Shown: in pieces, positions 56,993 to 64,000 of the stretch | Numbering within the stretch: position 1 is the stretch's first letter | Layout of the letters: each line of letters begins with the position of its first letter | DNA from: Pelomonas sp047654805 | GTDB taxonomy: Bacteria > Pseudomonadota > Gammaproteobacteria > Burkholderiales > Burkholderiaceae_C | NCBI RefSeq assembly: GCF_047654805.1 | Contig: NZ_JASGIV010000001.1 | Location: forward strand, 310,001-374,000 | Direction of reading: 5' to 3' | Length of the DNA stretch: 64,000 bases | Notes under the pieces: model-generated | Told to the model about the DNA's origin: nothing | What the model saw: only the letters and a program-made list of their open reading frames with translations | Database searches by the model: none | Made by a program: the position numbers and the translations under genes

Positions 56993-57684
56993 GCGAGCTG
57001 GACCAGATCGCCCGGCGCTACGCCCGCCGCGCGGATCGTGTCGAGGGCGACCGCTACAGCCTGCTGCGCCCCGAGGTCTGGCAGATGTGGCAGGAGCGCC
57101 AACGTGCGCTGCTGCGGCAGCTCGCCCGGCGACCCGGCCGCCCGGCCGACTGGCGCGCGACCGAGGTCGGCTGCGGTGCTGGCGGCAACCTGCTGGACCT
57201 GCTGCGCCTGGGTCTGGCACCGGCACACCTGACCGGCATCGAGCTGATCCCGGAGCGCCTTGCCGCCGCGCGCGCGGCGCTGCCCGAGGGGGTCCACCTG
57301 CTGGCGGGTGACGCGTCCACCGCCGACGTCGCGCCGGCCAGCCAGGACCTGGTGCTGCAGTCCACCGTGTTCTCGTCCATCCTCGACGACGCCCTGCAGC
57401 AGCGCCTGGCCGAGGCCATGTGGCATTGGCTCAAGCCGGGCGGCGCCGTCGTCTGGTACGACTTCACCGTCGACAACCCGCGCAACGCCGATGTGCGCGG
57501 CGTGCCGCTGGCGCGAGTGCGCGAGCTGTTCCCCGGATGCCCGCCGGGCGGTTTCACGGCCCGCCGCGTCACGCTGGCGCCGCCGTTGGCCCGGGCGCTG
57601 CCCGCCGCCTATGCCGTCCTCAACCTCGTCCCCTGGCTGCGCACGCACCGCCTCGTGATGATCGAGAAACCCGCCCGCCCCTGA
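56989..57684 (+). CDS. class I SAM-dependent methyltransferase
   Basis: A 231-residue Rossmann methyltransferase with motif I 'ATEVGCGAGGNLLDLLRLG', motif II 'LTGIELIPERLAAARAALP', 'LLAGDASTADVAPASQDLVL' and 'WLKPGGAVVWYDFTVDNP'. The short length and operon position suggest modification of a sugar or lipid-linked intermediate, for example end-capping by methylation. It starts at GTG 56989, overlapping the previous stop (GTGA). Confidence 0.87.
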   Translation: MSELDQIARRYARRADRVEGDRYSLLRPEVWQMWQERQRALLRQLARRPGRPADWRATEVGCGAGGNLLDLLRLGLAPAHLTGIELIPERLAAARAALPEGVHLLAGDASTADVAPASQDLVLQSTVFSSILDDALQQRLAEAMWHWLKPGGAVVWYDFTVDNPRNADVRGVPLARVRELFPGCPPGGFTARRVTLAPPLARALPAAYAVLNLVPWLRTHRLVMIEKPARP

Positions 57685-57702
57685 TCCCCGAAAATCCTTG
57701 CG

Positions 57703-58866
57703 ATGAGCGCCCAGCCCTTCCTCCCCTTTGCCCTGCCGGAACTCGGTGACGACGAGATCGCCGAGGTCGTCGACACGCTGAAATCCGGCTGGATCACGAC
57801 CGGCCCCAAGGCCAAGCGCTTCGAGCAGGCGTTTGCCGAGTTCCTCGGCGACCCGCAGATCGAATGCATCGCCGTCAACTCGGCCACCGCCGGCCTGCAC
57901 CTGGCGCTGGAAGCCATTGGCCTGGGCCCCGGCGACGAGGTCATCACGACGACCCACACCTTCACGGCCACCGCCGAGGTGGTGCGCTATCTGGGCGCCG
58001 ACGTGAAGCTGGTGGATGTGGACCCGGCCACCCTGAACATCGACATCGCGGCCATCGAAGCCGCCATCACGCCGCGGACCCGCGCCATCCTGCCGGTGCA
58101 CTACGCCGGCCTGGCAGTGGACATGCTGGCCGTGCTCGACATCGCGCGCCGCCATGGTTTGCGAGTCGTCGAGGACGCGGCCCATGCGTTGCCGACCACT
58201 CTGGAGAAGGAGTTGATCGGCACGCTGGGCAGCGATGCCACGGTGTTCAGCTTCTACGCCAACAAGACCATGACGACCGGCGAGGGCGGCATGCTCGTCA
58301 CGCGCAACCCCGAGCTGGCCAAGCGCGCCCGCGTGATGCGACTGCATGGCATGAGCCGCGACGCCTTCGACCGCTTCACGGCCAAGGTGCCGAGCTGGTA
58401 CTACGAGATCGTCGCGCCGGGCTTCAAGTACAACCTGACCGACATCGCCGCGGCGCTGGGCCTGCACCAGCTCAAGCGGCTGCCGGCCTTCCAGGCGCGT
58501 CGCGAACAGATCGCGATGCGCTATCACGAGGCCTTCGCCGACCTGCCCCTGATCCTGCCTCCTGACGCGCCCGAGGGCGACACGCATGCCTGGCACCTCT
58601 ACGCGATCCGCCTCGCCGACGACGCCGGCATCACGCGTGACGCCTTCATCGAGGGCCTGTTCGCTGCGGGCATCGGCTGCAGCGTGCACTACGTGCCCCT
58701 GCACCTGCACCCCTACTGGCGTGACCGGTACGGCCTCACGCCCGAGCAGTTTCCGCAGTCACAGAAGGTCTTCGAGCGCACGCTCAGCCTGCCGCTCTAC
58801 ACGGCGATGAGCGATGCTGACGTGGAACGCGTCATCGACGCCGTGCGCGGGCTCCTGGGCGCTTGA
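57703..58866 (+). CDS. DegT/DnrJ/EryC1 sugar aminotransferase
   Basis: A 387-residue PLP enzyme of the sugar aminotransferase family. It has 'SGWITTGPKAKRFEQAFAEF', 'AVNSATAGLHLALEAIGLGP', 'DAAHALPTT' and the PLP lysine in 'FSFYANKTMTTGEGGMLVT'. The C-terminal 'SVHYVPLHLHPYWRDRYG' closes the active site. With the 4,6-dehydratase encoded later in the operon it would make a 4-amino-4,6-dideoxy sugar, as PglE does for bacillosamine. It is followed at once by the sugar transferase gene. Confidence 0.93.
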   Translation: MSAQPFLPFALPELGDDEIAEVVDTLKSGWITTGPKAKRFEQAFAEFLGDPQIECIAVNSATAGLHLALEAIGLGPGDEVITTTHTFTATAEVVRYLGADVKLVDVDPATLNIDIAAIEAAITPRTRAILPVHYAGLAVDMLAVLDIARRHGLRVVEDAAHALPTTLEKELIGTLGSDATVFSFYANKTMTTGEGGMLVTRNPELAKRARVMRLHGMSRDAFDRFTAKVPSWYYEIVAPGFKYNLTDIAAALGLHQLKRLPAFQARREQIAMRYHEAFADLPLILPPDAPEGDTHAWHLYAIRLADDAGITRDAFIEGLFAAGIGCSVHYVPLHLHPYWRDRYGLTPEQFPQSQKVFERTLSLPLYTAMSDADVERVIDAVRGLLGA

Positions 58867-59460
58867 GTGCACGTGGGCAAACGCCTGTTCGACATCGCGG
58901 CCTCGGCCCTGGGCCTGCTGCTGCTCGCGCCGCTGCTGCTGCTGGCGGCACTTTGGATTCGGCTGGACTCGCCCGGCCCTGCGCTGTTCCGCCAGACCCG
59001 TGTCGGCCGCTTCGGCGTGCCGTTCACCATCCACAAGTTCCGCACCATGCGGGTCGAGCCCGGCGCGGCCATCACGGTGGGCGTCGACCCGCGCATCACC
59101 CGCCCGGGCCATGTGTTGCGTCGGACCAAGCTCGACGAGCTGCCGCAGCTCTGGGACGTGCTGCGCGGCGCGATGAGCCTGGTCGGCCCACGGCCCGAGC
59201 TGCCCCGCTACGTCGCGCTCTACCCGGCCGAGATGCGCGAGCGCGTGCTGGCCGTTCGACCCGGCATCACCGACCCGGCCTCGCTGGCCTTCAGCCATGA
59301 GGCCGAACTGCTCGCGGCCGCGCCCGACCCCGAGCGTGAGTACCGCGAGGTCATCCTGCCGGCCAAGCTCAAGCTCTCCGCTGACTATGCGGCGAGTGCC
59401 AACCTGGCGGCCGATCTGCGCCTGATCTGGGCCACGCTGGGACGCGTGCTGCACGGCTGA
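58867..59460 (+). CDS. initiating sugar phosphate transferase (PglC/WbaP C-domain type)
   Basis: A 197-residue monotopic membrane enzyme. It has the N-terminal re-entrant helix 'LFDIAASALGLLLLAPLLLL', 'SPGPALFRQTRVGRFGVPF', 'IHKFRTM', and the catalytic 'RRTKLDELPQLWDVLRGAMS' and 'LVGPRPELPRYV'. The size matches PglC-like phosphoglycosyltransferases rather than long WbaP. It transfers a sugar-1-phosphate to undecaprenyl phosphate and starts glycan synthesis. The start is GTG 58867, directly after the aminotransferase stop. Confidence 0.93.
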   Translation: MHVGKRLFDIAASALGLLLLAPLLLLAALWIRLDSPGPALFRQTRVGRFGVPFTIHKFRTMRVEPGAAITVGVDPRITRPGHVLRRTKLDELPQLWDVLRGAMSLVGPRPELPRYVALYPAEMRERVLAVRPGITDPASLAFSHEAELLAAAPDPEREYREVILPAKLKLSADYAASANLAADLRLIWATLGRVLHG

Positions 59461-59480
59461 GCCCCGACAATCACCGTTCT

Positions 59481-61367
59481 ATGGATTGGCAACGTTTCGA
59501 TGCGCTGCTCACCCGCGTGCGTCCGCACCGGGAGCGGCTGGGCCTGGTGCTGGACCTCGCCGTGGTGGCAGTGTCCTGGCAGTTCACCTATCTCTTCCGG
59601 CTCGGCTTCGAGCGCTGGTTCAGCGCGCGGCCGGGCTATGACGGCGCCGTCCTGGCGGGGGTCCTGGTCGTCTATGCCGCGGCCCTGCTGGCCTTGCGCG
59701 TGCCCAAGGGTATCTGGCGCTTCTCGGGGTTCGGCGAAGTCAAGCGGCTGGCGCTGGCCTGCCTGGGGGCAGGGCTCGTCTGCGCCACCGGCGTGCTGAT
59801 GCTGCACCTGCATGGCGTGCCGCGCGCAGTGCTGGCACTGCACCCCTTGTTCACGCTGATGCTGCTGGCCATGATGCGGCTGAGCTACCGCATGACCTAC
59901 GAGCACATGCGCGGGCGCATCAGCGGCAGTGCGCAGGAACAGCGCCGGGCGCTCATCATGGGTGCGGGTGATGCCGGCCGGCTGCTGGTGGCCGGCATCC
60001 AGCACAGCCAGGGCTGGGCCGTCGTCGGGTTCCTGGACGACGCTCCCGCCAAGCAAGGGGGGCGCGTTGCCGGCGTGCCGGTGCTGGGGCCCCTGACGCA
60101 GGCGCGGGAGCAGGCCCTGGTCCACGGCATCACGCACGTCATCGTGGCCATGCCCTCGGCATCGGCCGCCGCACGCCGCCGTGCGCTGGAGCTGGCCGGA
60201 CAGGCCGGCCTGCCCGTGCTGACCGTGCCCAGCAGCGACGAACTGCTGTCGGGTCGTAGCGTGAACCAGGTGCGTGACATCGAGCCCGAGGACCTGCTGG
60301 GCCGTGAGCCGGTCGAACTCGACGAGGGCGGCATCCGCGAATGCCTGAACGGCAAGGTCGTGCTGATCACGGGTGCAGGCGGTTCCATCGGGTCGGAACT
60401 GTGCCGGCAGGTGGCCCGCTATGGCCCCTCAAAGATCGTGTTGTACGAGCTCAGTGAGCTGGCGCTCTACACCATCGAGCAGGAGCTCGGCGAGAAGTTC
60501 CCCCACCTGCCGCTGGTGCGGCTGATTGGTGACGTGAAGGACTTGCAGCAATTGCGCTTCGTCTTCCGCAGGTACCGGCCGCAGATCGTCTTTCATGCGG
60601 CGGCCTACAAGCATGTGCCGCTGATGGAGGAAGAGAACGCCTGGGCGGCGCTGCGCAACAACACGCTGGGTACGTATCACGCCTGCGTTGCGGCGGCGGA
60701 AAACGGCGCTGAGCGCTTTGTGCTCATCAGCACCGACAAGGCGGTCAACCCGACCAACGTGATGGGGGCTACCAAGCGGGCGGCGGAACTGGTCGTGAGC
60801 CATATGGCCGGCCAGGGCGGTTCCACAAGGTTCATGGCGGTGCGCTTCGGCAACGTGCTGGGCAGCAGCGGGAGCGTGATCCCGAAGTTCAAGGAGCAGA
60901 TCGCTCGCGGCGGCCCGGTCACCGTGACCCACCCCGACATCACGCGCTACTTCATGACCATTCCCGAGGCGGCGCGGCTGGTGGTGCAGGCCGCGGCCAT
61001 CGGTGAGAGCGGGCAGGTGTTCGTGCTGGACATGGGCGAGCCGGTGAAGATCGTCGACCTGGCGCGGGACATGATCCGCCTCACCGGCCACTCCCTGCAC
61101 CAGATCCGCGTCGAGTTCACCGGCCTGCGTCCTGGCGAGAAGCTTTACGAGGAACTGCTGGCCGATGGTGACCGGACACTGGCGACTCCCTTCGCCGCGT
61201 TGCGGCTGGCCCAGTTGGGGGCCGCGGGGGACGCCGCGACCGGTGCTGCCATCGTGCAATGGCTGCCGATGCAAGGGGCGTCTGCCGAGCCTGCCCTTGG
61301 GGATGCCGAATTGCGGGCGCTATTGAAGCAATGGCTGCCCGAGTACGCGCCGGCAGAGCGGCGCTGA
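59481..61367 (+). CDS. membrane nucleotide-sugar 4,6-dehydratase (PglF/WbpM/CapD type)
   Basis: A 628-residue protein with four N-terminal membrane helices, a CoA-binding-like Rossmann domain ('RRALIMGAGDAGRLLVAGIQ') and a C-terminal extended SDR domain. The SDR has 'VLITGAGGSIGSELCRQVAR', 'FHAAAYKHVPLMEEE', 'LISTDKAVNPTNVMGATKRA' and 'GLRPGEKLYEELL'. Methionine replaces the usual tyrosine in the YxxxK motif, as is typical for this dehydratase group. It makes UDP-4-keto-6-deoxy-GlcNAc or a close analogue for the aminotransferase. It is last in the plus-strand operon and convergent with the next gene. Confidence 0.95.
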   Translation: MDWQRFDALLTRVRPHRERLGLVLDLAVVAVSWQFTYLFRLGFERWFSARPGYDGAVLAGVLVVYAAALLALRVPKGIWRFSGFGEVKRLALACLGAGLVCATGVLMLHLHGVPRAVLALHPLFTLMLLAMMRLSYRMTYEHMRGRISGSAQEQRRALIMGAGDAGRLLVAGIQHSQGWAVVGFLDDAPAKQGGRVAGVPVLGPLTQAREQALVHGITHVIVAMPSASAAARRRALELAGQAGLPVLTVPSSDELLSGRSVNQVRDIEPEDLLGREPVELDEGGIRECLNGKVVLITGAGGSIGSELCRQVARYGPSKIVLYELSELALYTIEQELGEKFPHLPLVRLIGDVKDLQQLRFVFRRYRPQIVFHAAAYKHVPLMEEENAWAALRNNTLGTYHACVAAAENGAERFVLISTDKAVNPTNVMGATKRAAELVVSHMAGQGGSTRFMAVRFGNVLGSSGSVIPKFKEQIARGGPVTVTHPDITRYFMTIPEAARLVVQAAAIGESGQVFVLDMGEPVKIVDLARDMIRLTGHSLHQIRVEFTGLRPGEKLYEELLADGDRTLATPFAALRLAQLGAAGDAATGAAIVQWLPMQGASAEPALGDAELRALLKQWLPEYAPAERR

Positions 61368-61376
61368 ACTCGCGCT

Positions 61377-62147
61377 TCAGCGCGCTGCAGATGCCGGTGT
61401 GTCGGGGGCTGAGGCTGCCTTGGCCGGCACCGCCTTCGGCTCGACCCGGTAGTAGGCCGCCACGCGCTGCTTGACCTTGTCCCAGGCGTCGTCCCATTCG
61501 GAGACGGGGAGGTCGCGCGGCTGCGGGCAGCCCGCCGCGATCTCCGGTGCGCAGCGGCCCAGGGCGCGTACCCATCGCACGTCGTAGTCTGTACCGATGC
61601 GCTCGCCATTGGCCAGCTTCAACCCATCCTGCACGAGCTGGGCGGCGCGCTCAGGGTGATCGCGAAGGAAGGCTCGCGACCTCTCCGTCTGCTCGGGGCC
61701 AGTCCAGGTCAGGGGCAGGCGCAGGAAGCTTTCGATGTCAACCAGCTGCGCCTCGCCCAGCGTGCTGCCGAAGCGCGCGGCGTCGTACAGACCAAGAGCC
61801 GCCTGGGCCGCCACCAGCGGCAGGAGCTTCTCGACACCGGCCTGCGGCACGAACACCGCGCCGATGTAGTCCATCGCCTCGAGCGGCGTCAACGAGAAGG
61901 GGCGCTGCTCGAAGGCGCGCACTTGTCTCTCGAACTCACGGCGGGCCAGCGCGTCGTTTGCTTGCAGCAGCTTGATGGTCTGCAGGAAGCGCTGGCGCCG
62001 CAACTGCCACTCCTGCTGCTCGGCGGCAGCCGGGGCGGAGGCCGCCGTGGCCACCGTGGCTGCGGTGGGGGCCTGGGCCAAGGTACTGGAGCTGCAGAGC
62101 GCGGCGGTCAGGCCGGCCAGTGCGAGAGGCAAGAGATGGCGATACAT
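61377..62147 (-). CDS. exported hypothetical protein
   Basis: A 256-residue protein with a signal peptide (cleaved near TLA-QAP), an alanine/threonine-rich stretch, and a helical soluble domain ('LRRQRFLQTIKLLQANDALA', 'REFERQVRAFEQRPFSLTPL'). Two cysteines in 'LGRCAPEIAAGCPQPRD' may form a disulfide. The C-terminus again is alanine-rich. No family is recognised. It lies 44 bases downstream of the GspE-type ATPase gene on the same strand and nine bases from the convergent dehydratase stop. It probably acts in the periplasm. Confidence 0.7.
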   Translation of the reverse strand: MYRHLLPLALAGLTAALCSSSTLAQAPTAATVATAASAPAAAEQQEWQLRRQRFLQTIKLLQANDALARREFERQVRAFEQRPFSLTPLEAMDYIGAVFVPQAGVEKLLPLVAAQAALGLYDAARFGSTLGEAQLVDIESFLRLPLTWTGPEQTERSRAFLRDHPERAAQLVQDGLKLANGERIGTDYDVRWVRALGRCAPEIAAGCPQPRDLPVSEWDDAWDKVKQRVAAYYRVEPKAVPAKAASAPDTPASAAR

Positions 62148-62191
62148 GAGATGCGGAAATGGGCTGCGCGAGGCAGCAAAGGGGGCTGTCG

Positions 62192-63883
62192 TCAGGCTGT
62201 TTCGCGGAAGTCGGCCTGGCTGCTGGCCAGCGACATCACCTCGGCGATGCTGGTCAGGCCGCGCCAGAATCGTAGCAGCGCGTCCTGCGACAGATTGCGG
62301 AAGCCCGGCTGAGCGTGTTGCCTGACCTCGTGGTCGGAGATGCGCCCGCCCGACAGCGCGGCCCGCAACGCGGGCGTCACGGCCAGCACTTCGTGCACAC
62401 CGGTGCGGCCACGGTAGCCCGTGTCGTCGCACTCGCTGCAGCCTCGGGGTTCGCGGCCTGCGTAATCCGCGTCGGCCAGGCCCAGTGCCTCGGCCTGCTT
62501 GCGCACGCTGGCGGGCAACGCCGCAATGGCAAGTGGCGCAGCGCAATGCGGGCACAGGCGGCGAATCAGCCGTTGTGCAATCACCGTGCGCACGCTGGCT
62601 GCAAGCAGGAAGGGCTCCACGCCGATGTCGATCAGGCGCACGAAGGCCGACGGTGCGTCGTTGGTGTGCAACGTGGACAGTACCTTGTGTCCGGTCAGCG
62701 AGGCCTGGATGGCGATGCCGGCTGTCTCCGGGTCGCGGATTTCGCCGATCATCACCGTGTCGGGGTCGTGCCGCAGGATGGCCCGCAGTGCGGCAGGGAA
62801 GGTGAAGCCGATGTCAGACTGCACCTGGAACTGCGTGATGCCCGGCAGCTGGTACTCCACCGGATCCTCCACCGTCAGCACGCGCGTCGAGGCGGTGTCC
62901 GTCGCTGCCAGCGCCGCATACAGCGTCGTGCTCTTGCCCGAGCCGGTCGGGCCGGTCACGAGGATGATGCCGTCCGGCTCGGCCAGCGAAGACTGCAGCG
63001 CCGCAAGGTGATCCGGCTCGAAACCCAGCGCGTCCAGCCGGAAGCGCCGGTGGGCCGTCTTGGGCAGCAGGCGCATGACCACCGATTCCCCATGGACGGA
63101 CGGAATCACGGACACACGCACTTCGGTCTCGATGCCCGCGGCCCGCGTCGAGAAGCGGCCGTCCTGCGGCAGGCGGCGTTCGGCGATGTCCAGGCCACTG
63201 ACCAGCTTGATGCGGCTGACGACCGCGTCGAAGCGTTCGCGCGCATGCGTCTCGGTCGCGCGCAACTGGCCGTCCACGCGGTAGCGCACATGGAAGGCCC
63301 CTTCGGCCGGCTCGATGTGGATGTCCGACGCATGCTGGTCCGTGCCGCGGGACAGCATGGTCGCGACGAACTCGACGATGGGGGCATCCTGCGCGAGCTG
63401 GCGCAGGTCGTTCGACGCCGTGGAGGCGGCCGGTGCCGCGTCGTTGTGGATCTGGGCCAGCGCGCGGGCCATGTCGGCGCTTTGCGCCAGGCAGGGGTGC
63501 AGGGGGCGCGAGCCTGCGAGGGATTGGGCAAACTCCTGCAGCTCGGGCAGCAGCGGATCGCGAGCGACCAGGCGCAACGCTCCGTCTGCCGGCACCGTGA
63601 AGGCGCTCCAGCGGCGCGCCAGTGCTGCCGGCAGCTGCGAGGTGGAGGCGGTGGGCGTCAATGCCTGCTCCAGCCATTCCGGCTGCTCCTTGGCATCCCA
63701 GAGCGGCAACCCCAGCTGATGCGACAGCGCCGCATACAGGCTGGGTTCCGATACCAGCCCCAGGCGCACGAGGACGGCACCAAGCCTTTGGCCGGCCGCG
63801 CTGGTGGTCTGCTGGCGCAGGGCCTGGTCAAGGCCTGCTGCATCAAGCAGGCCGCGTTCGATCAGCAGTTCACCAAGACGCAT
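62192..63883 (-). CDS. type II secretion/pilus ATPase, GspE-like
   Basis: A 563-residue ATPase. The N-terminal domain starts 'MRLGELLIERGLLDAAGLDQ' (a MshEN/GspE N1-like domain), followed by Walker A 'VTGPTGSGKSTTLYAAL', Walker B 'ILRHDPDTVMIGEIRDPETA', the His box 'TGHKVLSTLHTNDAPS' and the zinc tetracysteine ('LCPHCAA', 'GCSECDDTGYRGRTGVHEV'). This order and length fit GspE of type II secretion. No other gsp gene adjoins within the window; partner genes could lie beyond 64000. The 117 bases upstream to the window end show no gene. Confidence 0.92.
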   Translation of the reverse strand: MRLGELLIERGLLDAAGLDQALRQQTTSAAGQRLGAVLVRLGLVSEPSLYAALSHQLGLPLWDAKEQPEWLEQALTPTASTSQLPAALARRWSAFTVPADGALRLVARDPLLPELQEFAQSLAGSRPLHPCLAQSADMARALAQIHNDAAPAASTASNDLRQLAQDAPIVEFVATMLSRGTDQHASDIHIEPAEGAFHVRYRVDGQLRATETHARERFDAVVSRIKLVSGLDIAERRLPQDGRFSTRAAGIETEVRVSVIPSVHGESVVMRLLPKTAHRRFRLDALGFEPDHLAALQSSLAEPDGIILVTGPTGSGKSTTLYAALAATDTASTRVLTVEDPVEYQLPGITQFQVQSDIGFTFPAALRAILRHDPDTVMIGEIRDPETAGIAIQASLTGHKVLSTLHTNDAPSAFVRLIDIGVEPFLLAASVRTVIAQRLIRRLCPHCAAPLAIAALPASVRKQAEALGLADADYAGREPRGCSECDDTGYRGRTGVHEVLAVTPALRAALSGGRISDHEVRQHAQPGFRNLSQDALLRFWRGLTSIAEVMSLASSQADFRETA

Positions 63884-64000
63884 GAATACGGGAGATGGAA
63901 GAAGTCGCGGCTCGAATCATAGGGGGCCGGGGCGGCGATCCTCTATCGCCGCCGACGCTTCCTAAAATCCCCCGCTGTTTCGTACTCCCGCATTGCCCAT

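Noticed and set aside
56950..58710. 586-codon antisense frame over the methyltransferase and aminotransferase genes
   Set aside because: Low-complexity composition and full overlap with two well-supported genes.
59466..59471. Internal promoter (GACAAT) before the dehydratase gene
   Set aside because: The hexamer is weak and has no partner -35 box; read-through from the operon is enough.

Overview
The window is a GC-rich chromosomal stretch from a Burkholderiales betaproteobacterium. The 16S/23S signatures, a DUF4148 protein, the PuuD-type urate oxidase and the overall gene content fit the Rubrivivax/Roseateles/Sphaerotilaceae side of the order. The genus cannot be fixed by reading alone. No transposase, integrase, phage gene or CRISPR array was found, and nearly all bases are covered by tightly packed, often overlapping genes.

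Layout. 1-4345 (minus): a copper-associated envelope cluster with two TonB-dependent receptors (the first cut by the window edge), two DUF2946 proteins and a YcnI/DUF1775 protein. 4514-7241 (plus): a three-gene operon of unknown function, encoding a membrane-anchored HEAT-like protein and two exported proteins with related beta-rich segments. 7238-15554: a purine (urate) catabolism locus. On the minus strand lie an unusual M20 protein, a small hypothetical, a fused OHCU decarboxylase/allantoate amidohydrolase and PuuE allantoinase. On the plus strand lie UraH, a small membrane protein, XdhC, membrane urate oxidase PuuD and glycerate kinase. Together they turn urate into allantoin, allantoate and glyoxylate-level products that are salvaged as phosphoglycerate. 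15629-30906: mostly housekeeping genes, including HDOD, transglutaminase-like DUF3857, histidine phosphatase, LolC/LolD, PurU, TatD, MOSC, MscS, deoxyinosine glycosylase, amidohydrolase, spermidine-synthase-like and a GspE/PilB-type ATPase. 31026-33011: TctB-TctA transporter subunits.

33012-39153: a complete rRNA operon (16S, tRNA-Ile, tRNA-Ala, 23S, 5S) with a long leader holding three promoters, two of them tandem near-copies. It also has boxA sites, RNase III processing stems and a terminator. 39483-46643: YchF, a ubiquinone-type hydroxylase, DsbC, DUF3429, an M61 peptidase with PDZ, DUF3108 and enoyl-CoA hydratase. 46835-50230: a DUF4148 protein and a xylose-like ABC importer with a single-domain ATPase. 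50273-52754: an SRAP (YedK/HMCES) gene behind a LexA-box-like palindrome, whose product appears to lack the catalytic Cys2, and lysyl-tRNA synthetase. 52800-61367: a surface polysaccharide operon (flippase, acyltransferase, two glycosyltransferases, methyltransferase, aminotransferase, initiating sugar transferase, 4,6-dehydratase). 61377-63883 (minus): a GspE-like ATPase and an exported hypothetical.

The items most worth a second look are the three-gene exported operon, the SRAP protein with altered active-site residues behind an SOS-type operator, the M20 protein with missing metal ligands, and the palindromic divergent promoter between lysS and the polysaccharide operon.
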